Origin: AP-15 sp963703745
Lineage (GTDB): Bacteria; Pseudomonadota; Alphaproteobacteria; ATCC43930; CGMCC-115725
NCBI GenBank assembly: GCA_963703745.1
Contig: CAVPFL010000002.1
Span: 1,550,001-1,614,000, forward strand
Reading direction: 5' to 3'
DNA length: 64,000 nucleotides
Part shown: positions 42,468 through 51,722 of the stretch, one piece after another
How the letters are laid out: the number at the start of each line of letters is the position of its first letter
How positions within the stretch are numbered: the first letter of the stretch is position 1
The notes under the pieces: model-generated
Told to the model about the DNA's origin: nothing
What the model saw: only the letters and a program-made list of their open reading frames with translations
Databases searched by the model: none
Made by a program: the position numbers and the translations under genes

Positions 42468-44255
42468 TCAGTCGAGGCGCAGCCGCTCTTCCGTATAGGC
42501 GTAGAGCGGCCGCCAGAGCAGGCGATTGAACCCGGTTACCAGCAGCGACATGACGGCGATGCCGAGCACGATCTTCGGATAGTTCCCGGCAGCGGTATTG
42601 TCGGCGATATAGGCTCCGAGGCCGTGCGCAGTGATCTTCGTGTCACCCCAGGAGACCGCTTCCGCGACAATGCTGGCGTTCCACGCGCCGCCCGCTGCGG
42701 TAATGGCGCCGGTAACGAAATAGGGGAAAATCCCCGGCAGCATCACCTGACGCCACCATTGCCAGCCTCGCATGCGAAAATTGGTCGCCGCTTCGCGGAA
42801 GTCGGTGGGGTACGCCATTGTGCCCGCGATCACGTTGAACAGGATATACCACTGCGTTCCGAAGATTATCAGCGGACTGAGCCAAATGTCCGGGTTCAGA
42901 TCGAAATGGACAATCGTGAGAACAAACACCGGAAACAGCAGATTGGCGGGGAAGGCCGCGAGGAACTGTGCCAAGGGTTGGATCCTCTCGGCTAGGCGCG
43001 GCCGCAAGCCGATCTCGACCCCGATCGGCACCCAAATCATGGAGGCGATCACGATCAGCACGACGACGCGGGCCAGCGTGAACAGGCCAAGCTCAAAGGC
43101 GGTGAGGACATCGTCCCAGTCAACTCCCGAGGCTACGTAGTCGATGATCTTCCACGCCGAGTAGGCAGCCAATAGCGCTACCGCGGTAAACCAAACGGCA
43201 TCCATCACCACCGAGCGCGCGCCGCCCGCCCTCGCGGTGCCGGCGCGCAGGGGCGCGAAGCGCTGTCGCGCAAGCATCCCCAATAGGAGACCTCCGGGTC
43301 TAGCGACGGTTCGGAGCAGGCGGCCTTGCTGAAAGAGATTGAGAAACCAGGAGCTGGGCGCCGTCTGAGCGCCGGTCTGCTCGAAGCGAAATTTGTCGAC
43401 CCAAGCCACCAAGGGCCGGAACATCAGCTGGTCGTAGAGAATGATGACCAAGGTCATCGCCAGGATCACCCAGCCGATGGCCGCAAGGTTTTTGTCCGCT
43501 GTCGCCTGGGCCAGATAGGCTCCAATCCCGGGCAACGTGATCGTCTTGTCGCCGACCGTGATCGCTTCGCTGGCCACCACGAAAAACCAGCCGCCGGACA
43601 TGCTCATCATCATGTTCCAGATGAGGCCGGGCATTACGAACGGTACTTCGAGCCGCCAGAATCGCTGCCATCCCGAAAAGCGGAAATTCTGTGTAGCTTC
43701 CTCGAGGTCGCGCGGCAGGGTGCGCAGCGACTGATAGAAGCTAAAGGTCATGTTCCAGGCTTGGCTCGTGAAGATCGCGAAGATTGCCGCGGCCTCCGCA
43801 CCTGCGACCCGGCCGGGAAAGAGGGACATGAAGAAGACGACGGTAAAGGAAATGTAACCCAGCACGGGCACCGATTGGAGGATGTCGAGGAGCGGGATCA
43901 GGACGAGCTCGGCGCGACGGCTCTTGGCGGCAAGCGTCCCGTAGGTCAGGGTGAAGAGCAGCGATGCGACCATTGCCGCCAACATGCGCAAGGTCGTTCG
44001 TAACGCGTATTCCGGCAGGTTGAGTGGATCAAGCGAGACGACGGGCTCTTTGAGCGAAGAGAGCGGCGCCAAGGTTTCGTGAGCGCGTTTGGCGGCGAGC
44101 AGCAGAAGTCCAAAGACCAACGGGAAGGCAATGATGTCCCAGCGGTTCGGGACTAGACCCCGAGCCGTCAGGCTTGCATAACTGATCGCACTTCCCGGCA
44201 CCAGTGGTCTCCGCCAAGGTCGCCGACTTGCAACACGAGCAGATGCCGTCGTCAA
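42468..44255 (-). CDS. ABC transporter permease, duplicated (two domains)
   Basis: A protein of 595 residues with two permease domains in one chain (about 80-290 and 370-590), each with the EAA-type loop: EEATQNFRFSGWQRFWRLEVP and REAATNFRMRGWQWWRQVML. About twelve membrane helices in all. A long Arg-rich segment in the middle (RQRFAPLRAGTARAGGARS) links the halves. Such double permeases pair with an ATPase that has the AAA-associated domain, as here. No periplasmic binding protein or regulator is found beside them. The GTG/ATG at 44255 gives an N-tail of about 35 polar residues. Confidence 0.9.
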   Translation of the reverse strand: MTTASARVASRRPWRRPLVPGSAISYASLTARGLVPNRWDIIAFPLVFGLLLLAAKRAHETLAPLSSLKEPVVSLDPLNLPEYALRTTLRMLAAMVASLLFTLTYGTLAAKSRRAELVLIPLLDILQSVPVLGYISFTVVFFMSLFPGRVAGAEAAAIFAIFTSQAWNMTFSFYQSLRTLPRDLEEATQNFRFSGWQRFWRLEVPFVMPGLIWNMMMSMSGGWFFVVASEAITVGDKTITLPGIGAYLAQATADKNLAAIGWVILAMTLVIILYDQLMFRPLVAWVDKFRFEQTGAQTAPSSWFLNLFQQGRLLRTVARPGGLLLGMLARQRFAPLRAGTARAGGARSVVMDAVWFTAVALLAAYSAWKIIDYVASGVDWDDVLTAFELGLFTLARVVVLIVIASMIWVPIGVEIGLRPRLAERIQPLAQFLAAFPANLLFPVFVLTIVHFDLNPDIWLSPLIIFGTQWYILFNVIAGTMAYPTDFREAATNFRMRGWQWWRQVMLPGIFPYFVTGAITAAGGAWNASIVAEAVSWGDTKITAHGLGAYIADNTAAGNYPKIVLGIAVMSLLVTGFNRLLWRPLYAYTEERLRLD

Positions 44256-44388
44256 GCCGGGAGAGCGGAGCGATCGTTGTCACAGAACTGAAATATTAAC
44301 CGGCCATTATTCCGTGCTTCCCGGAAGCAGAGGACCGGAAATGATTCCAGCCTAATAAATTCAACGGGTGCAACTCTCACCCTCGGTC

Positions 44389-45191
44389 ATGAGAAGCGTT
44401 CACGCAATCTTCGGTCCGACCGACGGATCGCGACGCAATCGCGCCTGATCGCGATCGCTCTCGCGGTCTGCCTCGTCGCTGCCGCAGCAGGATCGAGCGC
44501 CTTGTGCGCGGAACGCGCTCCTGACGAGCCTCTACGCATCGCTGTCTACGACGTGCCGCCATACGGATCGGTTGATGCCGAGGGATTGTTTTCCGGCGCC
44601 AGCGTGGACCTTTGGCGGCGTGTCGCCGAAGACCTCCATCTAACCTATCGCTTCATCGCGGTCGCGCAAATGGAGGACGTCATCAACGGAGTTGAGCGGG
44701 GTCAGTTCGACGCGGCGATCGGCGCGATCACCATCACGCCGGACCGGCTGGCTCGCGTCGAATTCACCTATCCGGCCCACCGCTCCGGCGTCGCGGTCGC
44801 CTTGCCCAAGCAAACCGGGCCCATCGCGGCGGTCATGTCCTATGTCGCGGTCGTCAGGGAGCTCGGTCCCTTGATCGTCCTCACCCTGGGGCTGCTCGTG
44901 CTGATCGGTGCCCTGATGTGGGTCTTCGAGCGCAGGCGCCGGCTCGCGGCCAATCCTAGCGAGCGCTCGGTCAAGTCGTTATCCGACGGGATTTATTGGG
45001 CAGCCGTTACCATGACCACGGTCGGCTACGGCGATGTGACGCCGCTAACGCCGGTCGGACGTTTCATCGCCGTGATCTGGATGCTGGGGAGCCTGACCCT
45101 CATATCCCTGCTGACGACGAGCCTCGTCTCACGCATGACGGCCGATGCCGTTACATCGGCCCCGATTACACGGTTAGATTGGAGGGTGCAA
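44389..45191 (+). pseudogene. Truncated ligand-gated K+-channel-like protein, in frame with ppk
   Basis: Sequence from about 44445 encodes a signal peptide (RLIAIALAVCLVAAAAG), then one half of a periplasmic binding domain (LRIAVYDVPPYG, FDAAIGAITITPDRL), a membrane helix, a pore loop with TTVGYGDVTP (K+ selectivity filter) and a second helix. This is the layout of prokaryotic glutamate-receptor channels (GluR0-like), but the second half of the ligand domain is missing. The frame runs straight into ppk without a stop. No ATG, GTG or TTG precedes the signal peptide in frame; the only ATG (44389) is shifted by two bases. The first in-frame start is the TTG at 44502, after the signal. It looks like a gene fragment. 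Confidence 0.65.
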
Positions 45192-47354
45192 ATGACTGAG
45201 TTGGCGGTCGACCGTCGCCCTCCCGACCTCACGATCGTCGCACCGGCGGCGCCGCCGACGCAGCGATATATCAATCGCGAGCTGTCCTGGCTCGCCTTCA
45301 ACGAGCGTGTTCTCGAGGAGGCAAGCAATACCGGTCATCCGCTCCTCGAGCGAGTGCGGTTTTTGTCGATCTCCGACAGCAACCTCGACGAATTCTACAT
45401 GGTGCGCGTCGCCGGGCTCCAGGAGCTGGCAGAGAGCGGGATCACCGTGAAGAGCGACGACGGATTGACCCCAGAGCAGCAGCTGACCGCAATCACAGAG
45501 GTCGCGGCTGGCCTCGTTCATCGACAGCAACAATGCTGGGTGGATCTGCAGAAGCGCCTGCGTGCCGAGGGTATCTTTACTGTCGACCACGACGCGTTGA
45601 CGGTCGACGATCGCTCTTGGCTGCGGCAACTATTTATCGATCGCCTGCTTCCGGTCATGACGCCGATCGCGATCGACCCGGCGCACCCGTTTCCGTTCTT
45701 CCCCAACCGTGCCTTGGCAATGGTTGTGGAATTGCGTCGGGACGACCGGTCCGAGATCAACGCTTTGGTGCTTGTTCCTGAACGCGTCGAGCGGTTTATC
45801 CGGCTGCCCGGCAAGGAAATTCGCTTCATCCCGGTTGAGGAAGTGCTGCTCGCGGTTGGGCTGTCAGAGCTGTTTCCCGGGATGACGCCGCTCGGCCATG
45901 GCATGTTTCGGGCACTGCGCGACAGCGATATCGAAATCGAAGAGAAGGCTCAAGACCTGGTGGCGATGTTCGAGTCTGCGCTCAAAAGGCGGCGGCGCGG
46001 TGAGATCACTCGCCTGATGTTCTCCGCCGGCACCCCGGATCGCCTGCGCGATTTTGTCGTGGAGGAGACCCGCACCCAGCCACGGGACGTCGTCACACTC
46101 GATGGTATCGTGGCTCTTTCGGATATTCGTCATCTGATCACGCCAGAACGACCGGACCTGTTGTTCCCGCCTTACAGCGCCCGGTTTCCCGAGCGGATAA
46201 AGGACTACGGCGGGGATTGCTTTGCCGCCATCCGGGCGAAAGACATCGTGGTCCATCACCCCTACGAATCTTTCGACGTTGTCGTGCAGTTTCTCAGGCA
46301 GGCGGCCGACGACCCGAACGTCATAGCGATCAAGCAGACCCTGTACCGGACCTCGGAAGATTCGCCGATTGTCGCCGCCCTGGCTGATGCCGCCGAAGCT
46401 GGGAAGTCGGTAACGGCGGTGGTCGAGCTAAAAGCGCGCTTCGATGAAGAACGCAACATCCGCTGGGCCCGACGCCTGGAGCAGGCCGGGGCGCAGGTCA
46501 TCTTTGGGTTTATCTACCTGAAGACGCATGCCAAAGTCTCACTGGTCGCGCGACGCGAGGGCGAGGCCTTGCGCTCGTATGTCCATTTTGGGACCGGCAA
46601 TTACCATCCCGTTACTGCCAAGATTTACACGGATTTGTCTTTATTCACCTGTGATCCGGCACTGTGCCATGACGCGGCACGGGTGTTCAATTTCGTCACC
46701 GGCTATGCGCCGCCCGCCCATCTCGAAAAATTGCCGATCTCGCCCCACGGCATCACAGCCAAACTGATCGAACTCATCGAGGCTGAGATCGCCCATGCGG
46801 AGGCCGGCCGGCCAGCGGCGATTTGGGCCAAGCTCAATGCACTCGTCGATGCTGGCATGATCGACGCTCTCTATCGCGCCTCGCAGGCCGGAGTAACGAT
46901 CTCGTTGGTCATCCGCGGCATGTGCAGCTTGCGTCCTGGTGTTCCCGGGCTTTCCGAGAACATCGCTGTCAAGAGCATCATCGGGCGCTTCCTCGAACAC
47001 GCCCGCATCGTCTGCTTCGGTTCCGGGCACGGGCTGCCCTCACCCAAAGCCGCGGTATTTATTTCCTCGGCGGATTGGATGCCGCGAAATCTGGACGGCC
47101 GCGTTGAAACACTGGTTCCAATCGAGAACCCGACCGTGCACCAGCAGGTCCTCGACCAGATCATGGAAGCGAACCTCCACGACGACGCGCAAAGCTGGCT
47201 ATTGCGCCCCGACGGTTCCTGGGTACGGGCGGTTCCAGGGAAAAAGCCTCAGAGCGCGCACATCTACTTCATGACCAACCCGAGCCTCTCCGGCCGGGGC
47301 AGCGCGTTGCACGGACACCACGGGGACGGCTATCGGCTGAGGGTCTCTGACTGA
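45192..47354 (+). CDS. ppk: Polyphosphate kinase 1
   Basis: Makes inorganic polyphosphate from ATP, reversibly, with autophosphorylation on His; 720 residues from the ATG at 45192, normal for PPK1. N-terminal domain starts RYINRELSWLAFNERVLEEA and continues FLSISDSNLDEFYMVRVAG. The catalytic domain holds the phosphorylated His446 in KTHAKVSL, GTGNYHPVTAKIYTDLS, SPHGITAKL, and the second essential His in LEHARIVCFG with ADWMPRNLDGRVE. A GGAGGG site lies five bases before the ATG, so ppk can be translated separately although the upstream channel-like frame (from 44502) is continuous with it, giving a 950-residue fusion if not. It is followed by an exported protein pseudogene. Confidence 0.95.
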   Translation: MTELAVDRRPPDLTIVAPAAPPTQRYINRELSWLAFNERVLEEASNTGHPLLERVRFLSISDSNLDEFYMVRVAGLQELAESGITVKSDDGLTPEQQLTAITEVAAGLVHRQQQCWVDLQKRLRAEGIFTVDHDALTVDDRSWLRQLFIDRLLPVMTPIAIDPAHPFPFFPNRALAMVVELRRDDRSEINALVLVPERVERFIRLPGKEIRFIPVEEVLLAVGLSELFPGMTPLGHGMFRALRDSDIEIEEKAQDLVAMFESALKRRRRGEITRLMFSAGTPDRLRDFVVEETRTQPRDVVTLDGIVALSDIRHLITPERPDLLFPPYSARFPERIKDYGGDCFAAIRAKDIVVHHPYESFDVVVQFLRQAADDPNVIAIKQTLYRTSEDSPIVAALADAAEAGKSVTAVVELKARFDEERNIRWARRLEQAGAQVIFGFIYLKTHAKVSLVARREGEALRSYVHFGTGNYHPVTAKIYTDLSLFTCDPALCHDAARVFNFVTGYAPPAHLEKLPISPHGITAKLIELIEAEIAHAEAGRPAAIWAKLNALVDAGMIDALYRASQAGVTISLVIRGMCSLRPGVPGLSENIAVKSIIGRFLEHARIVCFGSGHGLPSPKAAVFISSADWMPRNLDGRVETLVPIENPTVHQQVLDQIMEANLHDDAQSWLLRPDGSWVRAVPGKKPQSAHIYFMTNPSLSGRGSALHGHHGDGYRLRVSD

Positions 47355-47455
47355 CATGCACAACCTCACCGTCGCCGAATACCCAAGGTCGCTGGAGCTG
47401 TATTCCTCATTCGGCTATCGTGTGGCGGGTTGGATAATAGGATCGCCAGCTAAGC

Positions 47456-48021
47456 ATGAGCGACGACAGGAGATCGCCTGTTTCCTCCCCTGCTTCGGCC
47501 CGGCGCCGCGTTGCGCTAGTCGCATGGTGGGCGCTTGTCATCGCGTTTTGGCCGGTTGCGTCAGCCCCTGCCATGGCTCAGGTGACGTTGGAGGTCGAGG
47601 CGTCCCGCGGGCTTCCCGGTCTTCACCACTCGGCGTTATCGCGTTTCCTCGCGGCGCACATGGCAGACGCCGGGCTCGCCGGCTGGCGGTTCGACCCCGC
47701 AGCGAGCGACGACTCGCCGCTGATCGGGTCGAGTGGAGCTTCAAATTGAACCCGTATGCCGGGGGAGAAGTGCGCAGCTTCGTACGCTCGCTGATCCATG
47801 AACGGAGCTTCGGTGCACGTCGTCCGATCACGATCGAGGCACGGCTTTACCTCAACGGGCAATATCAAACGCTCGTCGAGGCGCAAGCGATCGTCCAAGG
47901 CGGTACTGACGATCCTGATCTCGCCGCGGCAGTCACGCGGGCTACGCAGAATCTCCTCGGCCCTTCAGGGGCGTATCGCGCCATCGACACCGGCCAGCAC
48001 CCCGCTTCCCGAGCACAATAG
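47456..48021 (+). pseudogene. Exported hypothetical protein, frameshifted
   Basis: The start MSDDRRSPVSSPASARRR leads into a signal-type helix (VALVAWWALVIAFWPVASAPA, AMAQ). The first frame goes on to ...DPAASDDSP and stops at 47749. The next frame supplies the expected continuation DRVEWSFKLNPYAGGEVRSF and RRPITIEARLYLNGQYQTLVEA, to the stop at 48021. A one- or two-base change near 47690-47715 explains it. Unknown family; joined, it would be a periplasmic protein of about 185 residues. Confidence 0.6.
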
Positions 48022-48117
48022 CTCGAGTACCTTGGGCGGCGCCGGCCGCCTCTTTCCTTCCAGCGGCAGGCCTTCCAACATAACGAGCTCGGTCCCACTC
48101 TCGCGACGGGCACGATT

Positions 48118-49485
48118 TTGGCGCGAGCCTGCCTTCCAGCGCTGGTGATCCTCAGCGCCGTGACCCTTGGACTTGCCGGCGAGTGTGCAGTGGCGCAAGA
48201 GGGGCTTTTCGAGCAGGACAGGCTCACGGGCGACTGGGGCGGGGTACGCAGGCAGTGGGAAGATGCCGGCATTGCTCTTGGCGCCACTGACGTCTCGGAA
48301 ACGCTGTCCAATCCCACCGGTGGGATAAGGCAGCTGTCGATTTACCAAGGCCTCCTCACCGGATCTCTGACCCTCGACCTCGAGAAGCTCGCGAAGTGGC
48401 CGGGCGCAACATTCTATACGGACGGGTATTGGATAAGCGGAGAAGGCTTGTCGGAAAATGCCATTGGCAACCTGCTGTTTGTCAGCTCGATCGAAGCGCT
48501 AGCCTCGACGCGCCTCCACGATCTGTGGCTGCAGCAGGAATTTTTCGACCACCGAGCCTCGATTCGGATCGGCCAGATCGCCTTTGACGACGAGTTCTAC
48601 ATCAGTCAATACTCGGCAGGATTTGTCAATTCGTCGTTCGGCTGTCCGGACACCTTGTCGAACGACTTGCCGAGCGGCGGGCCCTGCTATCCATTTGCGG
48701 TTCCAGGCGCCCGGTTTCGGATTGCTCCAACGAGCGATTTGACTTTGTCCGCTGCGTTCTTCAACGGCAATCCGGCGCCTTCTGGACCGGGAAATCCGCA
48801 GGTCCGCAACTCGAGCGGCACCAACTTCCTGATCGGTGAGGGTGGCTTTATGCCAATTGCCGAACTTGCCTATTCGTTCGACGAGGAGCCGATTTCTTCT
48901 ACCTCGCTCAGCGATGTCAAACTCGGCGCTTGGTACCATACGAGAGAATTTCCCGATCAGCGCCGCGATAGCTCGGGGCTCTCGCTTGCGAACCCAGCGA
49001 GCAATGGCATTCCCGCCATGCATGGCAGCGATTTCGGGGCCTATTTGGTGGTGGACAAGATGTTGTGGCGCCGCCCCGATACGGCGAGCGAGGGTTTGGC
49101 CGCCTTCCTTCGCGTCGGCTATGCCCCTCCCGACCGCAATCTGTTTAGCCTGGAGATCGACGCCGGCCTTACCTTTAAGGGTCTCTTCCCGGGCCGCCAG
49201 CTCGACGTGTTGGGCGTTGGCACGGTCTATGGGCGGATTGGCTATGCCCGCCAGTTGGACCAGGATAAGGTCCTCTTCACGGGTATCGAGCGTCCGATAC
49301 CCGATTATGAGGGCGCGCTCGAAATCACTTACGAAGCGCGGATTGCGCCATGGTGGCAGTTGCAGCCGGATCTGCAACTGGTATTCCATCCCGGCGGTTA
49401 CATTGCAGTACCTCCGCCGGCGCCCGCAGGGCAGCCGATCCCCAATGCGTTGGTCATCGGAATTCGATCGGGTATCACTCTTTAG
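48118..49485 (+). CDS. OprB-family carbohydrate-selective porin
   Basis: Outer membrane beta-barrel of 455 residues. Signal peptide (CLPALVILSAVTLGLAG), then the OprB hallmark LTGDWGGVRRQWEDAGIAL, YQGLLTGSLTLDLEKLAKWPGA and LHDLWLQQEFFDHRASIRIG, and alternating beta strands to a C-terminal PNALVIGIRSGITL barrel end. The TTG at 48118 is the only upstream start in frame and has no strong ribosome site. It follows the broken exported gene by about 96 bases and precedes a second porin. The sugar or anion specificity is unknown. Confidence 0.85.
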   Translation: MARACLPALVILSAVTLGLAGECAVAQEGLFEQDRLTGDWGGVRRQWEDAGIALGATDVSETLSNPTGGIRQLSIYQGLLTGSLTLDLEKLAKWPGATFYTDGYWISGEGLSENAIGNLLFVSSIEALASTRLHDLWLQQEFFDHRASIRIGQIAFDDEFYISQYSAGFVNSSFGCPDTLSNDLPSGGPCYPFAVPGARFRIAPTSDLTLSAAFFNGNPAPSGPGNPQVRNSSGTNFLIGEGGFMPIAELAYSFDEEPISSTSLSDVKLGAWYHTREFPDQRRDSSGLSLANPASNGIPAMHGSDFGAYLVVDKMLWRRPDTASEGLAAFLRVGYAPPDRNLFSLEIDAGLTFKGLFPGRQLDVLGVGTVYGRIGYARQLDQDKVLFTGIERPIPDYEGALEITYEARIAPWWQLQPDLQLVFHPGGYIAVPPPAPAGQPIPNALVIGIRSGITL

Positions 49486-49632
49486 AGTCTCGCCGGAGAG
49501 GATGCGTACTATGACCGAGCCCGATCATGTCTGCCTGCTGCCAAGCGTCCCAAGGTCGCCGGCAAACCCAATCCGCCAGATCGCAAGCAGTAACGCAGCA
49601 TCACAGTGACCAGGACGGACGCCTTCTGACGC

Positions 49633-49683
49633 CTGTCATAATTGCTTTGTTTATCTGTCACAACTTCTTAACATTCCTGTCGC
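49633..49683 (+). promoter_or_regulatory. Pho-box-like triple repeat upstream of a porin
   Basis: CTGTCAT (49633-49639), CTGTCAC (49655-49661) and CTGTCGC (49677-49683) start exactly 22 bases apart, so they lie on the same helix face. PhoB boxes are CTGTCAT-type heptamers at 11-base spacing; between them GCTTTGT and TCTTAAC take the intermediate places. The porin GTG lies about 50 bases downstream. Confidence 0.6.
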
Positions 49684-49731
49684 ATCGCGGCGTTAACCTC
49701 GCGCAACAGTCTCTATTTCGCGGGGGAAATA

Positions 49732-51414
49732 GTGAACTACAAGCGAAAAATCCACAACGCGGCGGCAATCTGCGGGCTGCTCGCGATCCCGGCATGTGCC
49801 ATTCTGCCAGTTTCGGCCCTGGCCCAAACCTCAACGCCGGTGAACGATCAGATCAAAGAGCTGCAGAACGCAATTCGCAATATCCAAAGGCAATACCAGT
49901 CACAAATCCACAGCCTCCAGAAACAGCTCGACGATTTGAAGGCGGCACAGGCCGCCGCACCAAAGCCTCCGCCGCCGGCAGCGCCAGCGGCTCCCACTGG
50001 CTTAACGATATCGCCGACGGCTGGCGCGCTTCCACCGCCAGTGCCGGGAGGGCCTGGTGCTCCGCCTCCAACTGAGGCTGCGGCCAAACGCGGAGGATTC
50101 CTCGGTCTGCCGATCAATGTGAGCGTGGCAAACACATTTATCGAGGGCGCGAGCATCTTCCGCACGCGCAACGAGACCGCCGACATCGGGTCGAACTTCA
50201 ACACCGGCATTCCGATGCCCAACAACCCGAATTATTATCTTTCCGAGTTCCGCGAGAGCGCGCACCAAAGCCGCTTCGCACTGCTGGCTGAAGGTAACGT
50301 CAACGAAGCGACGAAACTTGACGGCTATTTTGAAACCGATTTCCAGAGCGCCGGAACGGGGTCGAATTCGGTTCAGAGCAACAGCTACACCCTGCGGTTG
50401 CGTCAGGCTTACGCAACGGCCGAGAATAAGGACTGGGGAACCTACATCCTGGGAGGGCAGGCCTGGAGTTTCCTGACAATGTTCAAGGACGACATGACGC
50501 CGCGCCAGGAGAACATCCCTTTGACGATCGACGCCCAGTACGTTCCAGGGTTTACTTGGCTGCGGAACCCGCAGTTCAGGATTGTCCAGCGCTTCGGTGA
50601 TTTGTATGCGGCGGGTCTGGCGCTGGAGAGCCCGCAGGCGGTGATCTTCAGCGGTCCCACCGCGCCGCTGGTGCCAGTGACCTTTAACAACACCGGCGGA
50701 TCCGGGCTCAACTCCGGGGCCACCTATTCGACCGATATCGGACCGGATCTGGTGGCCAAAATCACGGCCGATCCGGGCTGGGGGCATTTCGAGGCGTATG
50801 GCCTCGCCCGTCTGTTCCGCAGCCGTGCGAACTTGTCGAACCATGATATTCTCGGCGGCGGAGGTGGTGCCGGTGCGATCCTGCCGATCGTGCCAAAGCT
50901 TCTCGACTTTCAGGCTGATTTTCTGGCTGGAAACGGCATCGGCCGTTACGGCAGCGTAGGGCTGCCGGATGTGACGGTTAAACCGGATGGCGTCCTGGCA
51001 CCGATCCCGGAGATCCAGGCCCTGGTCGGGTTAGTGGGGCACCCGACCGACACCATCGACCTTTATGCGTATGCCGGAATTGAAGCGGCTAACTCAACCC
51101 CGTTTACGGCCTACACGGCCAGCGGCGCAGTGCCTTTCGGCTATGGCAACCTGCTCTACAACAACAGCGCTTGCCTGCACGAGGCAGCCTCCGTGGCGGC
51201 GGCCGCGACCAACTGCGCGGCCAATACCTCCAGCGTTTGGCAGATCACGGGCGGCTTCTGGTGGGATGTCTACAAAGGTGACTTCGGCCGGCTTCGGGTC
51301 GGCGGGCAAGGCTCGTTCACCGAGCGCTCGGTCTTCGCGGGCATTGGCGGCGGTCCGAACACCAACGAAGGCATCTTTATGGCCGCGCTGCGCTACTACC
51401 CGTTCGCACCCTGA
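49732..51414 (+). CDS. Outer membrane porin with N-terminal coiled coil
   Basis: A protein of 560 residues. A signal peptide (AAICGLLAIPACAILPVSALAQ) precedes a heptad-rich helix (NDQIKELQNAIRNIQRQYQS then QIHSLQKQLDDLKAAQ), a Pro/Ala linker, and then a beta barrel (SEFRESAHQSRFALLAEGN, YTLRLRQAYATAENKDWGTY, GGQAWSFLTMFKDDMTP, ...SVFAGIGGG, ending with aromatic ALRYYPFAP). This design (periplasmic coil plus barrel) is like DcaP/OprO-type porins; the specificity is not fixed. The GTG at 49732 follows GCGGGGGA. A Pho-box-like array upstream suggests phosphate control. Its 3' end is partly duplicated at 51653-51712. Confidence 0.85.
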   Translation: MNYKRKIHNAAAICGLLAIPACAILPVSALAQTSTPVNDQIKELQNAIRNIQRQYQSQIHSLQKQLDDLKAAQAAAPKPPPPAAPAAPTGLTISPTAGALPPPVPGGPGAPPPTEAAAKRGGFLGLPINVSVANTFIEGASIFRTRNETADIGSNFNTGIPMPNNPNYYLSEFRESAHQSRFALLAEGNVNEATKLDGYFETDFQSAGTGSNSVQSNSYTLRLRQAYATAENKDWGTYILGGQAWSFLTMFKDDMTPRQENIPLTIDAQYVPGFTWLRNPQFRIVQRFGDLYAAGLALESPQAVIFSGPTAPLVPVTFNNTGGSGLNSGATYSTDIGPDLVAKITADPGWGHFEAYGLARLFRSRANLSNHDILGGGGGAGAILPIVPKLLDFQADFLAGNGIGRYGSVGLPDVTVKPDGVLAPIPEIQALVGLVGHPTDTIDLYAYAGIEAANSTPFTAYTASGAVPFGYGNLLYNNSACLHEAASVAAAATNCAANTSSVWQITGGFWWDVYKGDFGRLRVGGQGSFTERSVFAGIGGGPNTNEGIFMAALRYYPFAP

Positions 51415-51652
51415 TTTCGACCGCTATCGGCGGCCTCGAAACCGCTTGGTGACAATGCACGGTTCCGCCATAAGAGAGCTTGTCGCGAATATGCTCCCGC
51501 ACCGTGCGAGCGATGCAGATTACTGTTGCTGCCGATAGGTCGCGTACAATCTGCGCGTTCAAAACCCGCAGACACGGAACCGTTCGATCACCCAGACTGG
51601 TCGACTCTGAAAAATTCCGGGATCCCCACACTGATCCCAGAGCCCCAGGCAC

Positions 51653-51712
51653 CCGAACACCAACGAAGGAATATTTATGGCCTCGCTGCGCTACTACCCG
51701 TTCGCACCTTGA
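51653..51712 (+). repeat. Duplicated 3' end of the porin gene
   Basis: About 60 bases encoding NTNEGIFMASLRYYPFAP plus stop repeat the last codons of the porin (51356-51414) with a few base changes. There is no upstream coding sequence in frame. A remnant of a tandem copy that was mostly deleted. Confidence 0.75.
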
Positions 51713-51722
51713 GCCAGCCGCC

